Positions 35,386-44,482 of a stretch of DNA of 45,665 nucleotides are shown one piece after another. The DNA is from Methylobacter sp. (GTDB lineage Bacteria > Pseudomonadota > Gammaproteobacteria > Methylococcales > Methylomonadaceae): assembly GCA_030679035.1 (NCBI GenBank), contig JAUXTH010000121.1:1-45665 (forward strand), in the 5' to 3' direction. The notes beneath the pieces were generated by a model. That model was given only the letters and a program-made list of their open reading frames with translations, did not search any database and was not told the origin of the DNA. How positions within the stretch are numbered: position 1 is the first letter of the stretch; each line of letters begins with the position of its first letter. The position numbers and the translations under genes are program-made.

Positions 35386-36552
35386 ATGGAAAAATACCTG
35401 CCCTTTATCAAAGCTTTGCTTTCCGAATGGTATCTTTTTACCCTGAACAACCCGCTATACGCCGCAGCATTAGCGACAGCGGTCTGGCTACTGACGGCAA
35501 TGCTTTACAGCATCAGGATTGCCGCCATAAAAAGAGGCCAAGTTGCCAGTGAAAAAGCCGGCATCAAAAGTCTCAATGCCGCGCAACAACAGCTACAGCA
35601 CACTCAAGAGGAATTGGCGGCAACTGTGGTGCAAATGGAAAAAGCCCAGGGCGCAGTCCAAGATGAAACACAACGGGCCTTGGCGCTTGAGCAACTGATT
35701 TATCAACGCAACCAGCAGATCGCCGGAACTATTCAGTCGCTGGCGACAAGTATCGATCTAGGCGAACGGCCATTGCTGGCAAGCGAGGACGTTAAGGCAG
35801 ACTCATTATGGCAGCAGCACGACAAGGTCATTACGCAGTTAATAGACCGCCTGCGTACCGAACAGCAAGCAAAAGTTGAGTTACAGCAAACCTTTCAAGC
35901 GGAAACCGCAAAACTGGCCGAAAAAGAATCGCTGCTTGAAGCCCTGCAACCAATATTAGCCTCTCACACCAACCAGCTTTCCAAACTGGAACAGGCGCTT
36001 GATGAACAAAAAGCAATCCTGCAACAGCAGAATGATGCCCAGCAAGCTATATCCGCCAGCCTGAAAACATACCAGCCCGCTGTGTCGCGCCCCGTAGAGT
36101 CTGAGCCGGAAGCGTTTAGGGCTGTTAGAACTTGGCAGCAACCTATACCGCAGGAAGCAAGCCCAGCTATTGCCGAGCCCCTGATTGCCCAAGCTGCGGA
36201 AAATCACAAAATCGAGCCCATTATTACTGAAGAGCCGCCAATCGCAACCCGGTGGCAGAACGAAGTCGAGCCCATTATTGAAGCTCCGCAAGCCGCAACC
36301 AGGTGGCAGGATGAACAAGCTCCCCGTGCAATTGAGCCGACTTTCGAAGCCGCTACGCCATACGTAGCACCGCAGCAGTTGGACGAAGAAATGCCGTCTG
36401 AATCATCGGACTCGGAACAGCAACCGGCTCCTGCCAAAGGCTCGTTTGGAAAAATCAAAAACCTGTTCGGCAAGCCAAAACAACAACCGGTTAATCCCGA
36501 AAAAGGATCAATTGGAAAAATCAAAAATCTGTTTGGCAAATTAAAAAAATAA
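35386..36552 (+). CDS. Membrane-anchored coiled-coil protein with duplicated tail motifs
   Basis: This is a 388-residue protein of no family I recognise. A membrane helix at about 23-45 (NPLYAAALATAVWLLTAMLY) is followed by a cytoplasmic coiled coil to about 225, rich in Gln and Ala. A Pro/Glu-rich disordered region then contains a repeated block (IEPIITEEPPIATRWQNE and VEPIIEAPQAATRWQDE). The tail carries two copies of a short amphipathic basic motif, GSFGKIKNLFGKPK and GSIGKIKNLFGKLKK, the last ending the protein. Such tails suggest a membrane- or partner-binding peptide. The ribosome-binding site is good (GAGGAA). Role unknown; an envelope scaffold is a fair guess. Confidence 0.75.
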   Translation: MEKYLPFIKALLSEWYLFTLNNPLYAAALATAVWLLTAMLYSIRIAAIKRGQVASEKAGIKSLNAAQQQLQHTQEELAATVVQMEKAQGAVQDETQRALALEQLIYQRNQQIAGTIQSLATSIDLGERPLLASEDVKADSLWQQHDKVITQLIDRLRTEQQAKVELQQTFQAETAKLAEKESLLEALQPILASHTNQLSKLEQALDEQKAILQQQNDAQQAISASLKTYQPAVSRPVESEPEAFRAVRTWQQPIPQEASPAIAEPLIAQAAENHKIEPIITEEPPIATRWQNEVEPIIEAPQAATRWQDEQAPRAIEPTFEAATPYVAPQQLDEEMPSESSDSEQQPAPAKGSFGKIKNLFGKPKQQPVNPEKGSIGKIKNLFGKLKK

Positions 36553-36601
36553 GACAGGGAACTGTGGGCAGCTACAAAATCCGATAATAAGGCATCTGGA
36601 A

Positions 36602-36628
36602 AAAGGCAGGTACATCATGCCTGCCTTT
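36602..36628 (+). terminator. AAAGGCAGG hairpin after the coiled-coil gene
   Basis: AAAGGCAGG (36602-36610) pairs perfectly with CCTGCCTTT (36620-36628) across a nine-base loop, 50 bases after the stop codon. The T-run is short, so termination is likely but not certain. The rest of the 271-base gap to 36824 holds no gene and should contain the peroxidase promoter. Confidence 0.5.
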
Positions 36629-36823
36629 CGGCAGCCCGACAGTTTGTTTTGCCGATTTCCTCATCAAATTCGCACCTGCATCAGGCGGTTAAACCCGCAC
36701 AAGGGAAATTTCGTTGTACCTTGTCTGCTTCATATCTTACAATCCCACCGGGCATGCAGTAAGATTACTGGGCGTGTAGGTTCCCCCACACTAATAACAC
36801 TTAATAATATTTTGGAGGATAGT

Positions 36824-37828
36824 ATGTTTAAAATTCGTTCGCTGGTTACAGCGTTGGCTTTAGCCAGTTCAGTTTCGGTGGCTTCGGCCTGGGAGACATT
36901 ACCGACAGAAGCACCGGCACCGGCTGATAATGCTACAACACCTGCTAAAGTTGAGTTGGGTCAAATTCTCTATCATGACCCCCGTTTGTCTTCTACAGGC
37001 ACGGTTTCCTGTTCATCATGCCATAACACCATGTTGGGCGGCGAAGATAATAGACCGAATTCTATGGGTGTTAATGGACAAACCGGTGGACGCAGCGCGC
37101 CAACCGTTTGGAATGCGGCGTTTAATGCCGTCCAGTTCTGGGATGGCAGAGCGCCGAGCCTGGAAGCGCAGGCAGCGGGCCCCGTAACCAATCCAATTGA
37201 AATGGGCATGAAAAGCTGGGATGACGTAGTCGCTCGTTTGCAGTCAATTGAAGGCTATCACCCATTGTTTGAAAAGGCTTTCGGTAAAGACAGCATTTCT
37301 AAAGACAATGCAACCAAAGCGATTGCGGCTTACGAAAGAACATTAATTACGCCAAACAGCCCTTATGACAAGTACGTTGCCGGCGACAAATCCGCCTTAT
37401 CGGCGCAGCAAATTCGCGGCATGGAAAAAGTTGCGGAATTGGGTTGCACCCATTGCCATAGCGGCCCGGCATTTAACGGCCCTGGCATGTTCCAGAAATT
37501 TCCTGCTATCCCCGACGGCTATTGGGAAGCGCAATATCATTTCCACAAGGATAAAGGCTTAGCTGAAGTCAGTAAAAATCCTTCCGATGAGCATTTATTT
37601 AAAGTACCGACTTTACGTAACGTCGCTTTGACTGCGCCTTATTTCCACAATGGCTCGGTTAAAACGCTGGATAAAGCGGTCATGTTGATGGCCAAACTGC
37701 AATTGGGCAAGACTTTAACCAAGGAAGAAATTGCTGATATTGTGGCATTTTTGGATGGCTTGACCGGCGAGTTCCCTAAACAGAAAATGCCTGTTTTGCC
37801 CGGCACACCAGGTTCTACGTTTAATTAA
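36824..37828 (+). CDS. Di-heme cytochrome c peroxidase (MauG/CcpA family)
   Basis: This 334-residue periplasmic enzyme reduces hydrogen peroxide with electrons from small c-type carriers. A signal peptide (residues 1-22, ending ASVSVASA-like SVSVASAW) precedes two haem-binding sites, CSSCH at 63-67 and CTHCH at 208-212. The region HLFKVPTLRNVALTAPYFHN near 264 is the conserved C-terminal haem environment. I use the ATG at 36824, which has TTGGAGGAT directly upstream; the longer frame adds 69 residues without coding character. It appears to be a single-gene unit. Confidence 0.93.
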   Translation: MFKIRSLVTALALASSVSVASAWETLPTEAPAPADNATTPAKVELGQILYHDPRLSSTGTVSCSSCHNTMLGGEDNRPNSMGVNGQTGGRSAPTVWNAAFNAVQFWDGRAPSLEAQAAGPVTNPIEMGMKSWDDVVARLQSIEGYHPLFEKAFGKDSISKDNATKAIAAYERTLITPNSPYDKYVAGDKSALSAQQIRGMEKVAELGCTHCHSGPAFNGPGMFQKFPAIPDGYWEAQYHFHKDKGLAEVSKNPSDEHLFKVPTLRNVALTAPYFHNGSVKTLDKAVMLMAKLQLGKTLTKEEIADIVAFLDGLTGEFPKQKMPVLPGTPGSTFN

Positions 37829-37847
37829 AGATAACGACTCAAAAGCA

Positions 37848-37950
37848 ATGGAACGCAGATGCCAAAAGTAGGCGCCTCTAGGCGACGCAGATAAATATGA
37901 TAAGCACCGATAAAAATCTTATTTAATCAGCGTCATCAGCGTTCTATTTC
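37848..37950. repeat. GAACGCAGAT palindromic element (copy 2)
   Basis: The element begins ATGGAACGCAGATG as at 33998, shares GACGCAGATAAATATGAT with that copy and ends with CAGCGTTCTATTTC. It lies between the peroxidase gene and the terminator at 37969. Confidence 0.75.
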
Positions 37951-37968
37951 TGGCTGATGGGTAGCAAC

Positions 37969-37998
37969 AAAAAAGGGAGCTAAAAGCTCCCTTTTTTT
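37969..37998. terminator. Bidirectional Rho-independent terminator
   Basis: AAAAAAGGGAGC, loop TAAAA, then GCTCCCTTTTTTT. The stem is strong, with A-runs and T-runs on both sides. It serves the converging peroxidase gene and the minus-strand envelope-protein gene, whose stop codon touches it. Confidence 0.9.
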
Positions 37999-39265
37999 AT
38001 TCTGTATTGTAAATAGGCGTTGCCGAAATACGCGCATCAATCTGCTTTGAAATTTCCTGGTAAACGGGGCTGTTTATCGATTCAAAGCGCTGCTTGAAGT
38101 CGGCCTCGTTCATGTGCTCAGGAAGATCCCGTGGATCAGGCATAAAATCGCTGTAATCTTTTATTCCTGCCATGGCTCTTTGCATTTTCCGTGCATTTTC
38201 CGGCGATGAAGTCGCCATTTCACCAAAGCGCGTACCGGCTTTGTCTGCGGCCAAATCAATAAAACTGAAACCGCTACCGCCGTGCGCATCGCTTAATTCC
38301 TTTTCTTCGCCGGCAATTTGGGCTGCCTGCTTGTTTACCGATGCGGTAAGCGCGGCTGAACCTATAAAATGCTGAGCCAGATCGATGCGTTTATACAAAA
38401 AAGCCGCATATTGTTGCCCGGTTGCGGGCGTAGACTCGGGTATCGTCAGGAGTTTTTTGGCCTCCTTTTTATTGACATAGTCGTTGATCGTAGAAATAAC
38501 CACCCTGTTTTCGTCTATCGCAGTTTCCAGTGTCGAACGCTGGTACGCCAATTCAAACAGCGGACGCAACAGCTCTGCCAGCGATAAGCGCCATTCCGGG
38601 TCATGTTTGGCGACGATCTCGGCCAGTTTTTGCTGATAAATATTCAGCGTCGCATTGTCGCCTGTGTGCGTCAGAAAGTTTCGCGCCTGAATCAATGTGT
38701 CCTTGTTCGGATAGTAGGTAATGGTGAGCTTTACTGCGTCAATTTTAACCGCCTTGAGCGGACGGGTTGCCAGAATGAAATATTCATTCAACGATGAATG
38801 CTGAATAATGCTGTCGATAACAAAAGCGGCTAATTTTGCCGGCAGCAACAGTTTTCCGGCTTTAAATTTGGTGATGACTGGAAGATCGCTGCCCTTAACG
38901 TTGCCTAATCTAAAACTGATATTTAAATACTTGCCTAGGCTGTTTTCCGGTAAAGTCATCGTGACTTTAAATCTCAATTCATCGTTTTTCAACTCCAAAT
39001 CGGCAGCACTTTTGCTGTAACGGTTTAACAAATAATTGCCGGCAAGATTAAGATCAGCCACGGTTAACTCAATAGTACCGATTTCATCAGGCTTGGTTTT
39101 GGAACCTTCATGCAGGATTTTTTTTGCCCTGACCAAATCGTCACGGGTGGGCGACCAGCCCACTGCAAGCTCGGGCTTGTCGCCGACACCAAAAAACACC
39201 AGCATCGCGCATAAAATGACCAGTGCACTCAAGCAATAGAGCAGAAAACGTACTAATGTATTCAT
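37997..39265 (-). CDS. Unrecognised envelope protein paired with ppx
   Basis: This is a 422-residue protein from the ATG at 39265 (MNTLVRFLLYCLSALVILCA); a TTG at 39286 would overlap ppx by eight bases. One N-terminal membrane helix anchors a large soluble, probably periplasmic domain. I do not recognise the family. Features include GTIELTVADLNLAGNYLLNR near 60, a beta-rich part to about 190 and a helical second half with SFIDLAADKAGTRFGEMATS near 335. It follows ppx closely and is probably co-transcribed, so a link to phosphate or polyphosphate metabolism or to the stringent response is possible but unproven. Confidence 0.75.
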   Translation of the reverse strand: MNTLVRFLLYCLSALVILCAMLVFFGVGDKPELAVGWSPTRDDLVRAKKILHEGSKTKPDEIGTIELTVADLNLAGNYLLNRYSKSAADLELKNDELRFKVTMTLPENSLGKYLNISFRLGNVKGSDLPVITKFKAGKLLLPAKLAAFVIDSIIQHSSLNEYFILATRPLKAVKIDAVKLTITYYPNKDTLIQARNFLTHTGDNATLNIYQQKLAEIVAKHDPEWRLSLAELLRPLFELAYQRSTLETAIDENRVVISTINDYVNKKEAKKLLTIPESTPATGQQYAAFLYKRIDLAQHFIGSAALTASVNKQAAQIAGEEKELSDAHGGSGFSFIDLAADKAGTRFGEMATSSPENARKMQRAMAGIKDYSDFMPDPRDLPEHMNEADFKQRFESINSPVYQEISKQIDARISATPIYNTE

Positions 39266-39278
39266 CAGCTGGTGATTA

Positions 39279-40778
39279 TTAGGCAAATTCCAGTTTAAAC
39301 CCAGCCGATTTTAAATAATCGGCTTCCTGAGTCAAGTCGGCATGAGTCAGCGGCGCCTGGGCCAGCCACTGGTCTGGAAACTGGAGATCGATTTTTGATT
39401 TTGTCAGTGATATTTTAAAATCGGGTAGTTCATGCTCCTGGCGATTGCGGTGCAGCAACACCGACAGCCGCAAAATAATGGTCAGAATGGGGGCATCCAT
39501 ATTCCAGGGATGCGGTAGCTTATTGAAATACGAACGCGAAAATTTACGACGATGTGCTTTTACGATGATTGACAATAAAATCTGGTCCTGCCGGGAAAAA
39601 CCGGCAAAGTCGCCGTTCTCAATAATATAGGCGCTGTGTTTATGATACTGACCGAGGGCTATATCATGCCCTATCTCATGCAAATCCGCAGCCCAGTTTA
39701 AAAACTGCACAACGTGTTCATGGTTAGGCCCGCAAAAATCATCGCCTAATTGGTTCAGGATATAGCCAATCGTCCGCTTAATGCGGGCGGCGTGTTCTTT
39801 ATCGATATGATAACGATCCGCCAAAGCCTGCACGGTTGCGGAGCGAATATCATGATCGTAAAGCCGACCCAGTAAATCCTGGATCAGCCCTTCCCTCAAC
39901 GCGCCATCTGAAACGGTCATTTGCTCAATGCCTAAGCTTTTGAAAGTGGCGTAGACAATCGCGACACCGCCTGGGAATACCGGAAGACGCTCAGGATCAA
40001 GTTCCGGCAAATTAAGCTCATCAACATGACTGCATTGGTTGATGTGGGCGACCAGATGGTCCAGGCCTTCCATGGTGATGCCGTTATTGCTCCAGTGTTT
40101 GGCTTGAAGGACTTTATCAATGGCTTTTAAACTGCCTGATGCGCCGATAGCCTCGTCCCAGTTCTTGCGCTGAAAGTATTTCTGGATCGGTTCAAGCTGC
40201 TGCTGCGCGAACAAGGTTGCCTGGGTGAACGCATTTTTGGAGAGCTTGCCATCCTTAAAAAAAGCATTGCTGACCAGTACGCAACCCATCGGCGTGCTTT
40301 CCTTTATTCTGGGCGTGTCGCCTGAACCGATAATGTACTCGGTGCTGCCGCCGCCTATATCCATCACCAGACGCAGGTTGGCGTTGCTGCCCAGGCTGTG
40401 CGCAACGCCCTGATAAATTAAGCGGGCTTCTTCGATGCCTGAAATGATATGGATGGGATGGTTCAGCGCTTTTTCAGCCTTTTCCAGAAACTGTTGCGAG
40501 TTTTTAGCTTGGCGCAAGGTGCTGGTGCCGACCACGCGGACGCTTTCAGGCGGAAAATTACGGATTCTCTGTCCGAACCGTTCCAGGCAGCCTAAAGCTC
40601 TTTCCTGAGTATCGGTATCGAGGTAATTCCTTTTGTCCAGGCCGGACGCAAGCCGAACCATTTCTTTAAGTCTATCGAGAGTTTGTAAATTGCCGTCAGC
40701 TAAACTGCAAACAATCATGTGGAAGCTGTTAGAACCCAAGTCTACAGCGGCAACGATTTCAGGGGGTTTCTTCGGCAC
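39279..40778 (-). CDS. ppx: Exopolyphosphatase, Ppx/GppA family
   Basis: This 499-residue enzyme removes terminal phosphates from polyphosphate or hydrolyses pppGpp. The sugar-kinase-fold phosphate motifs AVDLGSNSFHMIV (about 10) and MDIGGGSTEYIIG (about 139) are present. An HD-like C-terminal domain (WAADLHEIGHDIALGQYHKH, about 368) makes it the long form typical of gammaproteobacteria. The start is a GTG at 40778 with a weak ribosome-binding site. It heads a pair with the unrecognised envelope protein. Confidence 0.92.
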   Translation of the reverse strand: MPKKPPEIVAAVDLGSNSFHMIVCSLADGNLQTLDRLKEMVRLASGLDKRNYLDTDTQERALGCLERFGQRIRNFPPESVRVVGTSTLRQAKNSQQFLEKAEKALNHPIHIISGIEEARLIYQGVAHSLGSNANLRLVMDIGGGSTEYIIGSGDTPRIKESTPMGCVLVSNAFFKDGKLSKNAFTQATLFAQQQLEPIQKYFQRKNWDEAIGASGSLKAIDKVLQAKHWSNNGITMEGLDHLVAHINQCSHVDELNLPELDPERLPVFPGGVAIVYATFKSLGIEQMTVSDGALREGLIQDLLGRLYDHDIRSATVQALADRYHIDKEHAARIKRTIGYILNQLGDDFCGPNHEHVVQFLNWAADLHEIGHDIALGQYHKHSAYIIENGDFAGFSRQDQILLSIIVKAHRRKFSRSYFNKLPHPWNMDAPILTIILRLSVLLHRNRQEHELPDFKISLTKSKIDLQFPDQWLAQAPLTHADLTQEADYLKSAGFKLEFA

Positions 40779-40928
40779 AAGTTATCCAGTTTTGTCTATG
40801 AAGCGTGTTAATATCTGATAAAATTACACGGTTTTAGCCACCCAATCCCCATGGATATGGATGCGGCGCGTAATTCAGATTACGTAATTTAACTTATTTA
40901 AAGGCTTCCGTTAAGTGTTACTTTCAGC

Positions 40929-41858
40929 ATGAATGCATTATCCCTGCGTAATCTTAGAAAAACCTACAATAATGGCTTTGTAGCCTTAAAAGGCATCGAC
41001 CTCGATGTTGAGGCCGGTGATTTTTTTGCCTTGCTCGGGCCTAATGGCGCCGGTAAGTCTACGGCTATCGGCATCATCAGCTCGTTGATCAACTCCACCT
41101 CCGGCTCGGTCAGCATCTTCGGACATGATTTACGGCATGAGCGGGAAAAAGCCAAAAGCTGCATCGGCTTGGTTCCGCAGGAAGTCAATTTCAACCAGTT
41201 CGACACCGTCAAGAGCATTTTGCTCAATCAGGCCGGTTATTACGGCACGCCGCGTAAACTTGCCCTGCAACGCACCGAATACTGTCTTAAACAAATGGAT
41301 TTATGGGACAAGCGCGACACCGTTTCCAGACGCTTGTCCGGCGGCATGAAACGCCGGGTCATGATCGCCCGCGCCCTGGTGCATGCACCGAAATTATTGA
41401 TTCTCGACGAGCCGACCGCAGGCGTCGATATAGAAATACGCCGCTCCATGTGGCAAATGATGCAGGAAATTAATCAGCAAGGCACGACCATCATCTTGAC
41501 CACGCACTATCTGGAAGAAGCGGAAAGCCTGTGCCGCAATATTGCGATCATCAATCACGGGCGGATAGTCGAAAATTCCGACATGGCAAGCCTGCTGGCA
41601 AGGCTGCATGTGGAGCATTTTGTGCTGGATCTGGCGCGCCCGATAGCTGTGGCACCGGTGATTGAAGGCTGCCAGATTGAGCGCGTGACCGACAAGACAC
41701 TTAATGTTGCCGTGCCTAAAGAGCACGGGCTTAACAAGCTGTTCAGCCAATTAACCGCCCAGAATATCGAAGTCATCAGTTTGAAAAACAAGACTAACCG
41801 GCTGGAACAATTATTTATGGATTTGATCGACTCAAACCCTACAGGTGATAAACGATGA
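40929..41858 (+). CDS. yadG: ABC-2 exporter ATP-binding subunit, YadG-like
   Basis: This is a 309-residue ATPase with Walker A GPNGAGKST (about 37), signature LSGGMKRR (about 135), Walker B LLILDEPTAG (about 155) and a switch histidine in LTTHYLEEAE. The sequence and length are very close to Escherichia coli YadG. The substrate is unknown for this family. It overlaps the permease gene by four bases (ATGA). It diverges from ppx across 150 bases, where the promoters must lie. Confidence 0.92.
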   Translation: MNALSLRNLRKTYNNGFVALKGIDLDVEAGDFFALLGPNGAGKSTAIGIISSLINSTSGSVSIFGHDLRHEREKAKSCIGLVPQEVNFNQFDTVKSILLNQAGYYGTPRKLALQRTEYCLKQMDLWDKRDTVSRRLSGGMKRRVMIARALVHAPKLLILDEPTAGVDIEIRRSMWQMMQEINQQGTTIILTTHYLEEAESLCRNIAIINHGRIVENSDMASLLARLHVEHFVLDLARPIAVAPVIEGCQIERVTDKTLNVAVPKEHGLNKLFSQLTAQNIEVISLKNKTNRLEQLFMDLIDSNPTGDKR

Positions 41859-42619
41859 ATTACTCCATTGCTTTTAGAACCATCGTTATCAAGGAAATAT
41901 TCCGGTTCATCAGGATCTGGCCGCAAACCCTGCTGCCGCCCGCCATCACCACCGCGCTGTATTTCCTGATCTTCGGCAAGCTGATCGGCGACCGTATCGG
42001 CACCATCAGCGGCGCCAGCTACATGGACTACATCGTACCCGGCATTATTTTAATGTCGGTAATCAGCCATTCCTACGCCAATGTCGTGTCTTCGTTTTAC
42101 TCGACCAAATTCCAGCGCAATATTGAAGAATTACTGGTTGCCCCGATCCCCAACTGGGTGATTCTGGGCGGGTATGTGAGCGGCGGCATTATCCGCGGAT
42201 TGCTGGTCGGCGTTGTGGTGGCCTTAATATCCCTGCTATTTGCAGATATTAAGGTTAATAATATCGCAATTACCCTGTCCATCGCCGTACTGACAGCCAC
42301 CGTATTTGCGTTGGCCGGCTTTATCAATGCGATACTGGCCGAGAGTTTCGATGATATTTCGATTATCCCGAACTTTGTATTAACCCCGTTAAGCTATCTG
42401 GGCGGCGTTTTTTATTCGGTAGACATGCTGCCTGGTGTTTGGCAGTCCATCTCGATGGGAAACCCCATTTTGTACATGATCAACGCCTTTCGTTACGGCT
42501 TGATCGGCGTGACGGATATTGATATTCAGCTGAGCTTTATCATTACCGGCGGATTTATTGTTACCTTGACCCTGTTCAGCCTTTACCTTTTACATAAAGG
42601 GATTGGGATTAAGAATTAA
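41855..42619 (+). CDS. yadH: ABC-2 exporter permease subunit, YadH-like
   Basis: This 254-residue inner-membrane protein has six predicted helices (for example AVLTATVFALAGFINAILAE and GGFIVTLTLFSLYLLH) and the ABC-2 family segment FVLTPLSYLGGVFYSVDMLP near 170. It pairs with the overlapping upstream ATPase to form an exporter. Length and order match the yadGH pair of enterobacteria. The substrate is not known. Confidence 0.92.
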   Translation: MNYSIAFRTIVIKEIFRFIRIWPQTLLPPAITTALYFLIFGKLIGDRIGTISGASYMDYIVPGIILMSVISHSYANVVSSFYSTKFQRNIEELLVAPIPNWVILGGYVSGGIIRGLLVGVVVALISLLFADIKVNNIAITLSIAVLTATVFALAGFINAILAESFDDISIIPNFVLTPLSYLGGVFYSVDMLPGVWQSISMGNPILYMINAFRYGLIGVTDIDIQLSFIITGGFIVTLTLFSLYLLHKGIGIKN

Positions 42620-42728
42620 AAACACTCCTCTTGCAGATACTTGATGTGGGTACAAGTTAAATAATAAAAAACACTCCATCATACAAATTCTGCTTAGGCA
42701 TTATTAAAAATAATAAACGGAAAATATC

Positions 42729-43511
42729 ATGCTGTTAAAAGAAGGCTCTACAGGTGATGATGTTAAACGGCTTCAAACCCGATTAGGTTTATCCGCCGAT
42801 GGTATTTTCGGGGCAGACACCGAAGAAAGCGTAAAAACATGGCAAGCGCAAAATGGCCTGACCGCAGACGGAATTGTAGGCGATGCCACTTGGGCAAAGC
42901 TGTTTCCGTCATCATCAGCGGGCATTAATTTAAACGCGCTGAAAGGGCATATTCCCGACGGAGTCATTGCTCAGATACCTACTATTAAAACTGCAACTAC
43001 CCCATTAAGATTAGCTCATTTTTTAGCACAATGCAGTCATGAAAGTGTCGAATTTACAGTGATCTATGAAAATTTGGATTATTCAGCCGAAGCCTTAATG
43101 GCAACATTTCCAAGCTATTTTCCTGGGCAGTTAAGCGAATCTTATGCGAGAAATCCGGCCAAGATTGGCGCAAGAGTCTATGCCGATCGAATGGGCAATG
43201 GCGATGAAGCTAGCGGTGACGGCTACACCTTCAGAGGCCGCGGTTATATCCAATTAACGGGTAAATCCAATTACGCAAGTTTTGGTAAGTTTATCGGTGA
43301 AGATACTGTTGCCAATCCTGATTTAGTAGCCACCCAATATCCGCTAGCTTCTGCCGGATTTTTCTTTAATGCAAACAACATATGGACCATCTGCGACGGC
43401 GGCTCGTCGGATACTGTAATAACAGCCGTCACCAAAAAAGTTAATGGTGGAACCAATGGCTTGGCTGACCGCACAAAGCTTTTTAATCAATATTATGCGT
43501 TATTAAGCTAG
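42729..43511 (+). CDS. GH19 endolysin-like enzyme with peptidoglycan-binding domain
   Basis: This 260-residue protein opens with a PG_binding_1 domain (residues about 1-60: GSTGDDVKRLQTRLGLSADG, AQNGLTADGIVGDATWAKLF). A glycoside hydrolase family 19 (chitinase/lysozyme) catalytic domain follows, with HFLAQCSHESVEF carrying the catalytic glutamate and the family signature FRGRGYIQLTGKSNYASFG. No signal peptide is present, which is usual for phage-type endolysins that need a holin. No phage genes adjoin it, so it may be a domesticated or lone lysin. The start ATG at 42729 has only a weak ribosome-binding site (ACGGAAAA). Confidence 0.88.
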   Translation: MLLKEGSTGDDVKRLQTRLGLSADGIFGADTEESVKTWQAQNGLTADGIVGDATWAKLFPSSSAGINLNALKGHIPDGVIAQIPTIKTATTPLRLAHFLAQCSHESVEFTVIYENLDYSAEALMATFPSYFPGQLSESYARNPAKIGARVYADRMGNGDEASGDGYTFRGRGYIQLTGKSNYASFGKFIGEDTVANPDLVATQYPLASAGFFFNANNIWTICDGGSSDTVITAVTKKVNGGTNGLADRTKLFNQYYALLS

Positions 43512-43570
43512 CGCAATTACATCCTTAAAAAACCATTGCCAAATTAGGCTATAAATTCTTCACCGCAAAG

Positions 43571-43617
43571 ACCACGAAGAATGAATATACAACTTCGTGC
43601 TCTCCGTGGTTTTTTTC
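43571..43617 (+). terminator. ACCACGAAG-type hairpin followed by a T-run
   Basis: ACCACG (43571-43576) pairs with CGTGGT (43605-43610), with inner CGAAG/CTTCG pairing possible, and eight T follow. It belongs to the same repeat family as 14344-14391 and here is placed to end transcription of the GH19 gene. Confidence 0.65.
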
Positions 43618-43645
43618 ATTGCGATTTCTTTTTTCCGGAGTAGAA

Positions 43646-43972
43646 ATGATTAAATATGTCACGCTGGTTTTGTTTCTTGTTACATCGACGCTGGCATTCA
43701 GTGAGCCGGTGCATCACTGTTCGACAGATGCCGCCCTTCAAGCCAAAAAGCTACTGGATTTTCACTTTGGCTTAGATGACCGGACCGAAATTGATGAGCG
43801 CGTTACCGTGCTTAAAGCGATAAAAAACCCCGCAGGAAAAGGTAAGTTTGATGTTCTGGAAGTATACGGACACATCTACAAAGGGACATATCGAATGCGC
43901 TTCATTTATGGTCAAATACCGAATCAATGTCTGCTCGTCGGACAGGAAATCCTGGAGATCACTAATTTATAA
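43646..43972 (+). CDS. Small exported protein of unknown function
   Basis: This is a 108-residue protein with a signal peptide (MIKYVTLVLFLVTSTLAFSE) and GGAG six bases before the ATG at 43646. The mature part has two cysteines, HHCSTDAALQ at the start and NQCLLVGQEI near the end, likely joined by a disulfide, and a central segment KKLLDFHFGLDDRTEIDE. I do not recognise a family. It is probably periplasmic. It lies 60 bases upstream of the cupin gene on the same strand. Confidence 0.75.
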   Translation: MIKYVTLVLFLVTSTLAFSEPVHHCSTDAALQAKKLLDFHFGLDDRTEIDERVTVLKAIKNPAGKGKFDVLEVYGHIYKGTYRMRFIYGQIPNQCLLVGQEILEITNL

Positions 43973-44032
43973 AGTTATTAACACTTGTACATTAAGCTTA
44001 CCCCCCAAAACATAAAATCGAGAGGCCTATAA

Positions 44033-44419
44033 ATGTTAAAAATACAAACCATCAAATTTATTCTGGTAACGCTAACAGCTCTATGCCTTGGCAACATAAC
44101 CGATGCCTTCGCCCAGGAAAAAACAGGCATGAATAGATCCGTCCTGTTAGAAAAAAAGCTGGAACTTCCCAACCCGAACATTGACGCCAAAGTGATACGG
44201 GTCGCATTTCCATTCGGCTTTAAAACGCCTTGGCATACCCACGAAGGGCCGGGGCCTCGTTATGTGGTCAAAGGATCGTTAAAAGTCGTCGAGCACGGCA
44301 AAGCCACCACCTACTCTGCCGGTGAAGTTTTTTGGGAAACAGGCGATTTGATGTCAGTAGAAAACGTCGGCGACGATGCGGCGGAGCTGATTATTTTTGA
44401 ATTAGCGCCAGTCAAGTAG
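44033..44419 (+). CDS. Exported cupin-domain protein
   Basis: This 128-residue protein has a signal peptide (residues 1-27, ending DAFAQ). A single cupin barrel follows: the first metal motif is in KTPWHTHEGPGPRYVVKGSL and the second in YSAGEVFWETGDLMSVENVG. Two histidines of the first motif are present (WHTH). The ligand and reaction are unknown; such small periplasmic cupins often bind metal or small acids. GAGAGG precedes the ATG. Confidence 0.82.
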   Translation: MLKIQTIKFILVTLTALCLGNITDAFAQEKTGMNRSVLLEKKLELPNPNIDAKVIRVAFPFGFKTPWHTHEGPGPRYVVKGSLKVVEHGKATTYSAGEVFWETGDLMSVENVGDDAAELIIFELAPVK

Positions 44420-44482
44420 GTTATCTATTGGTATCCGGTACCATAGAAAACCTTGCCCTACTCCCCCACCCAATTTAACTTA

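Noticed and set aside
36617-36823. 69-residue N-terminal extension of the cytochrome c peroxidase
   Set aside because: It would hide the signal peptide, and a strong ribosome-binding site lies before the ATG at 36824.
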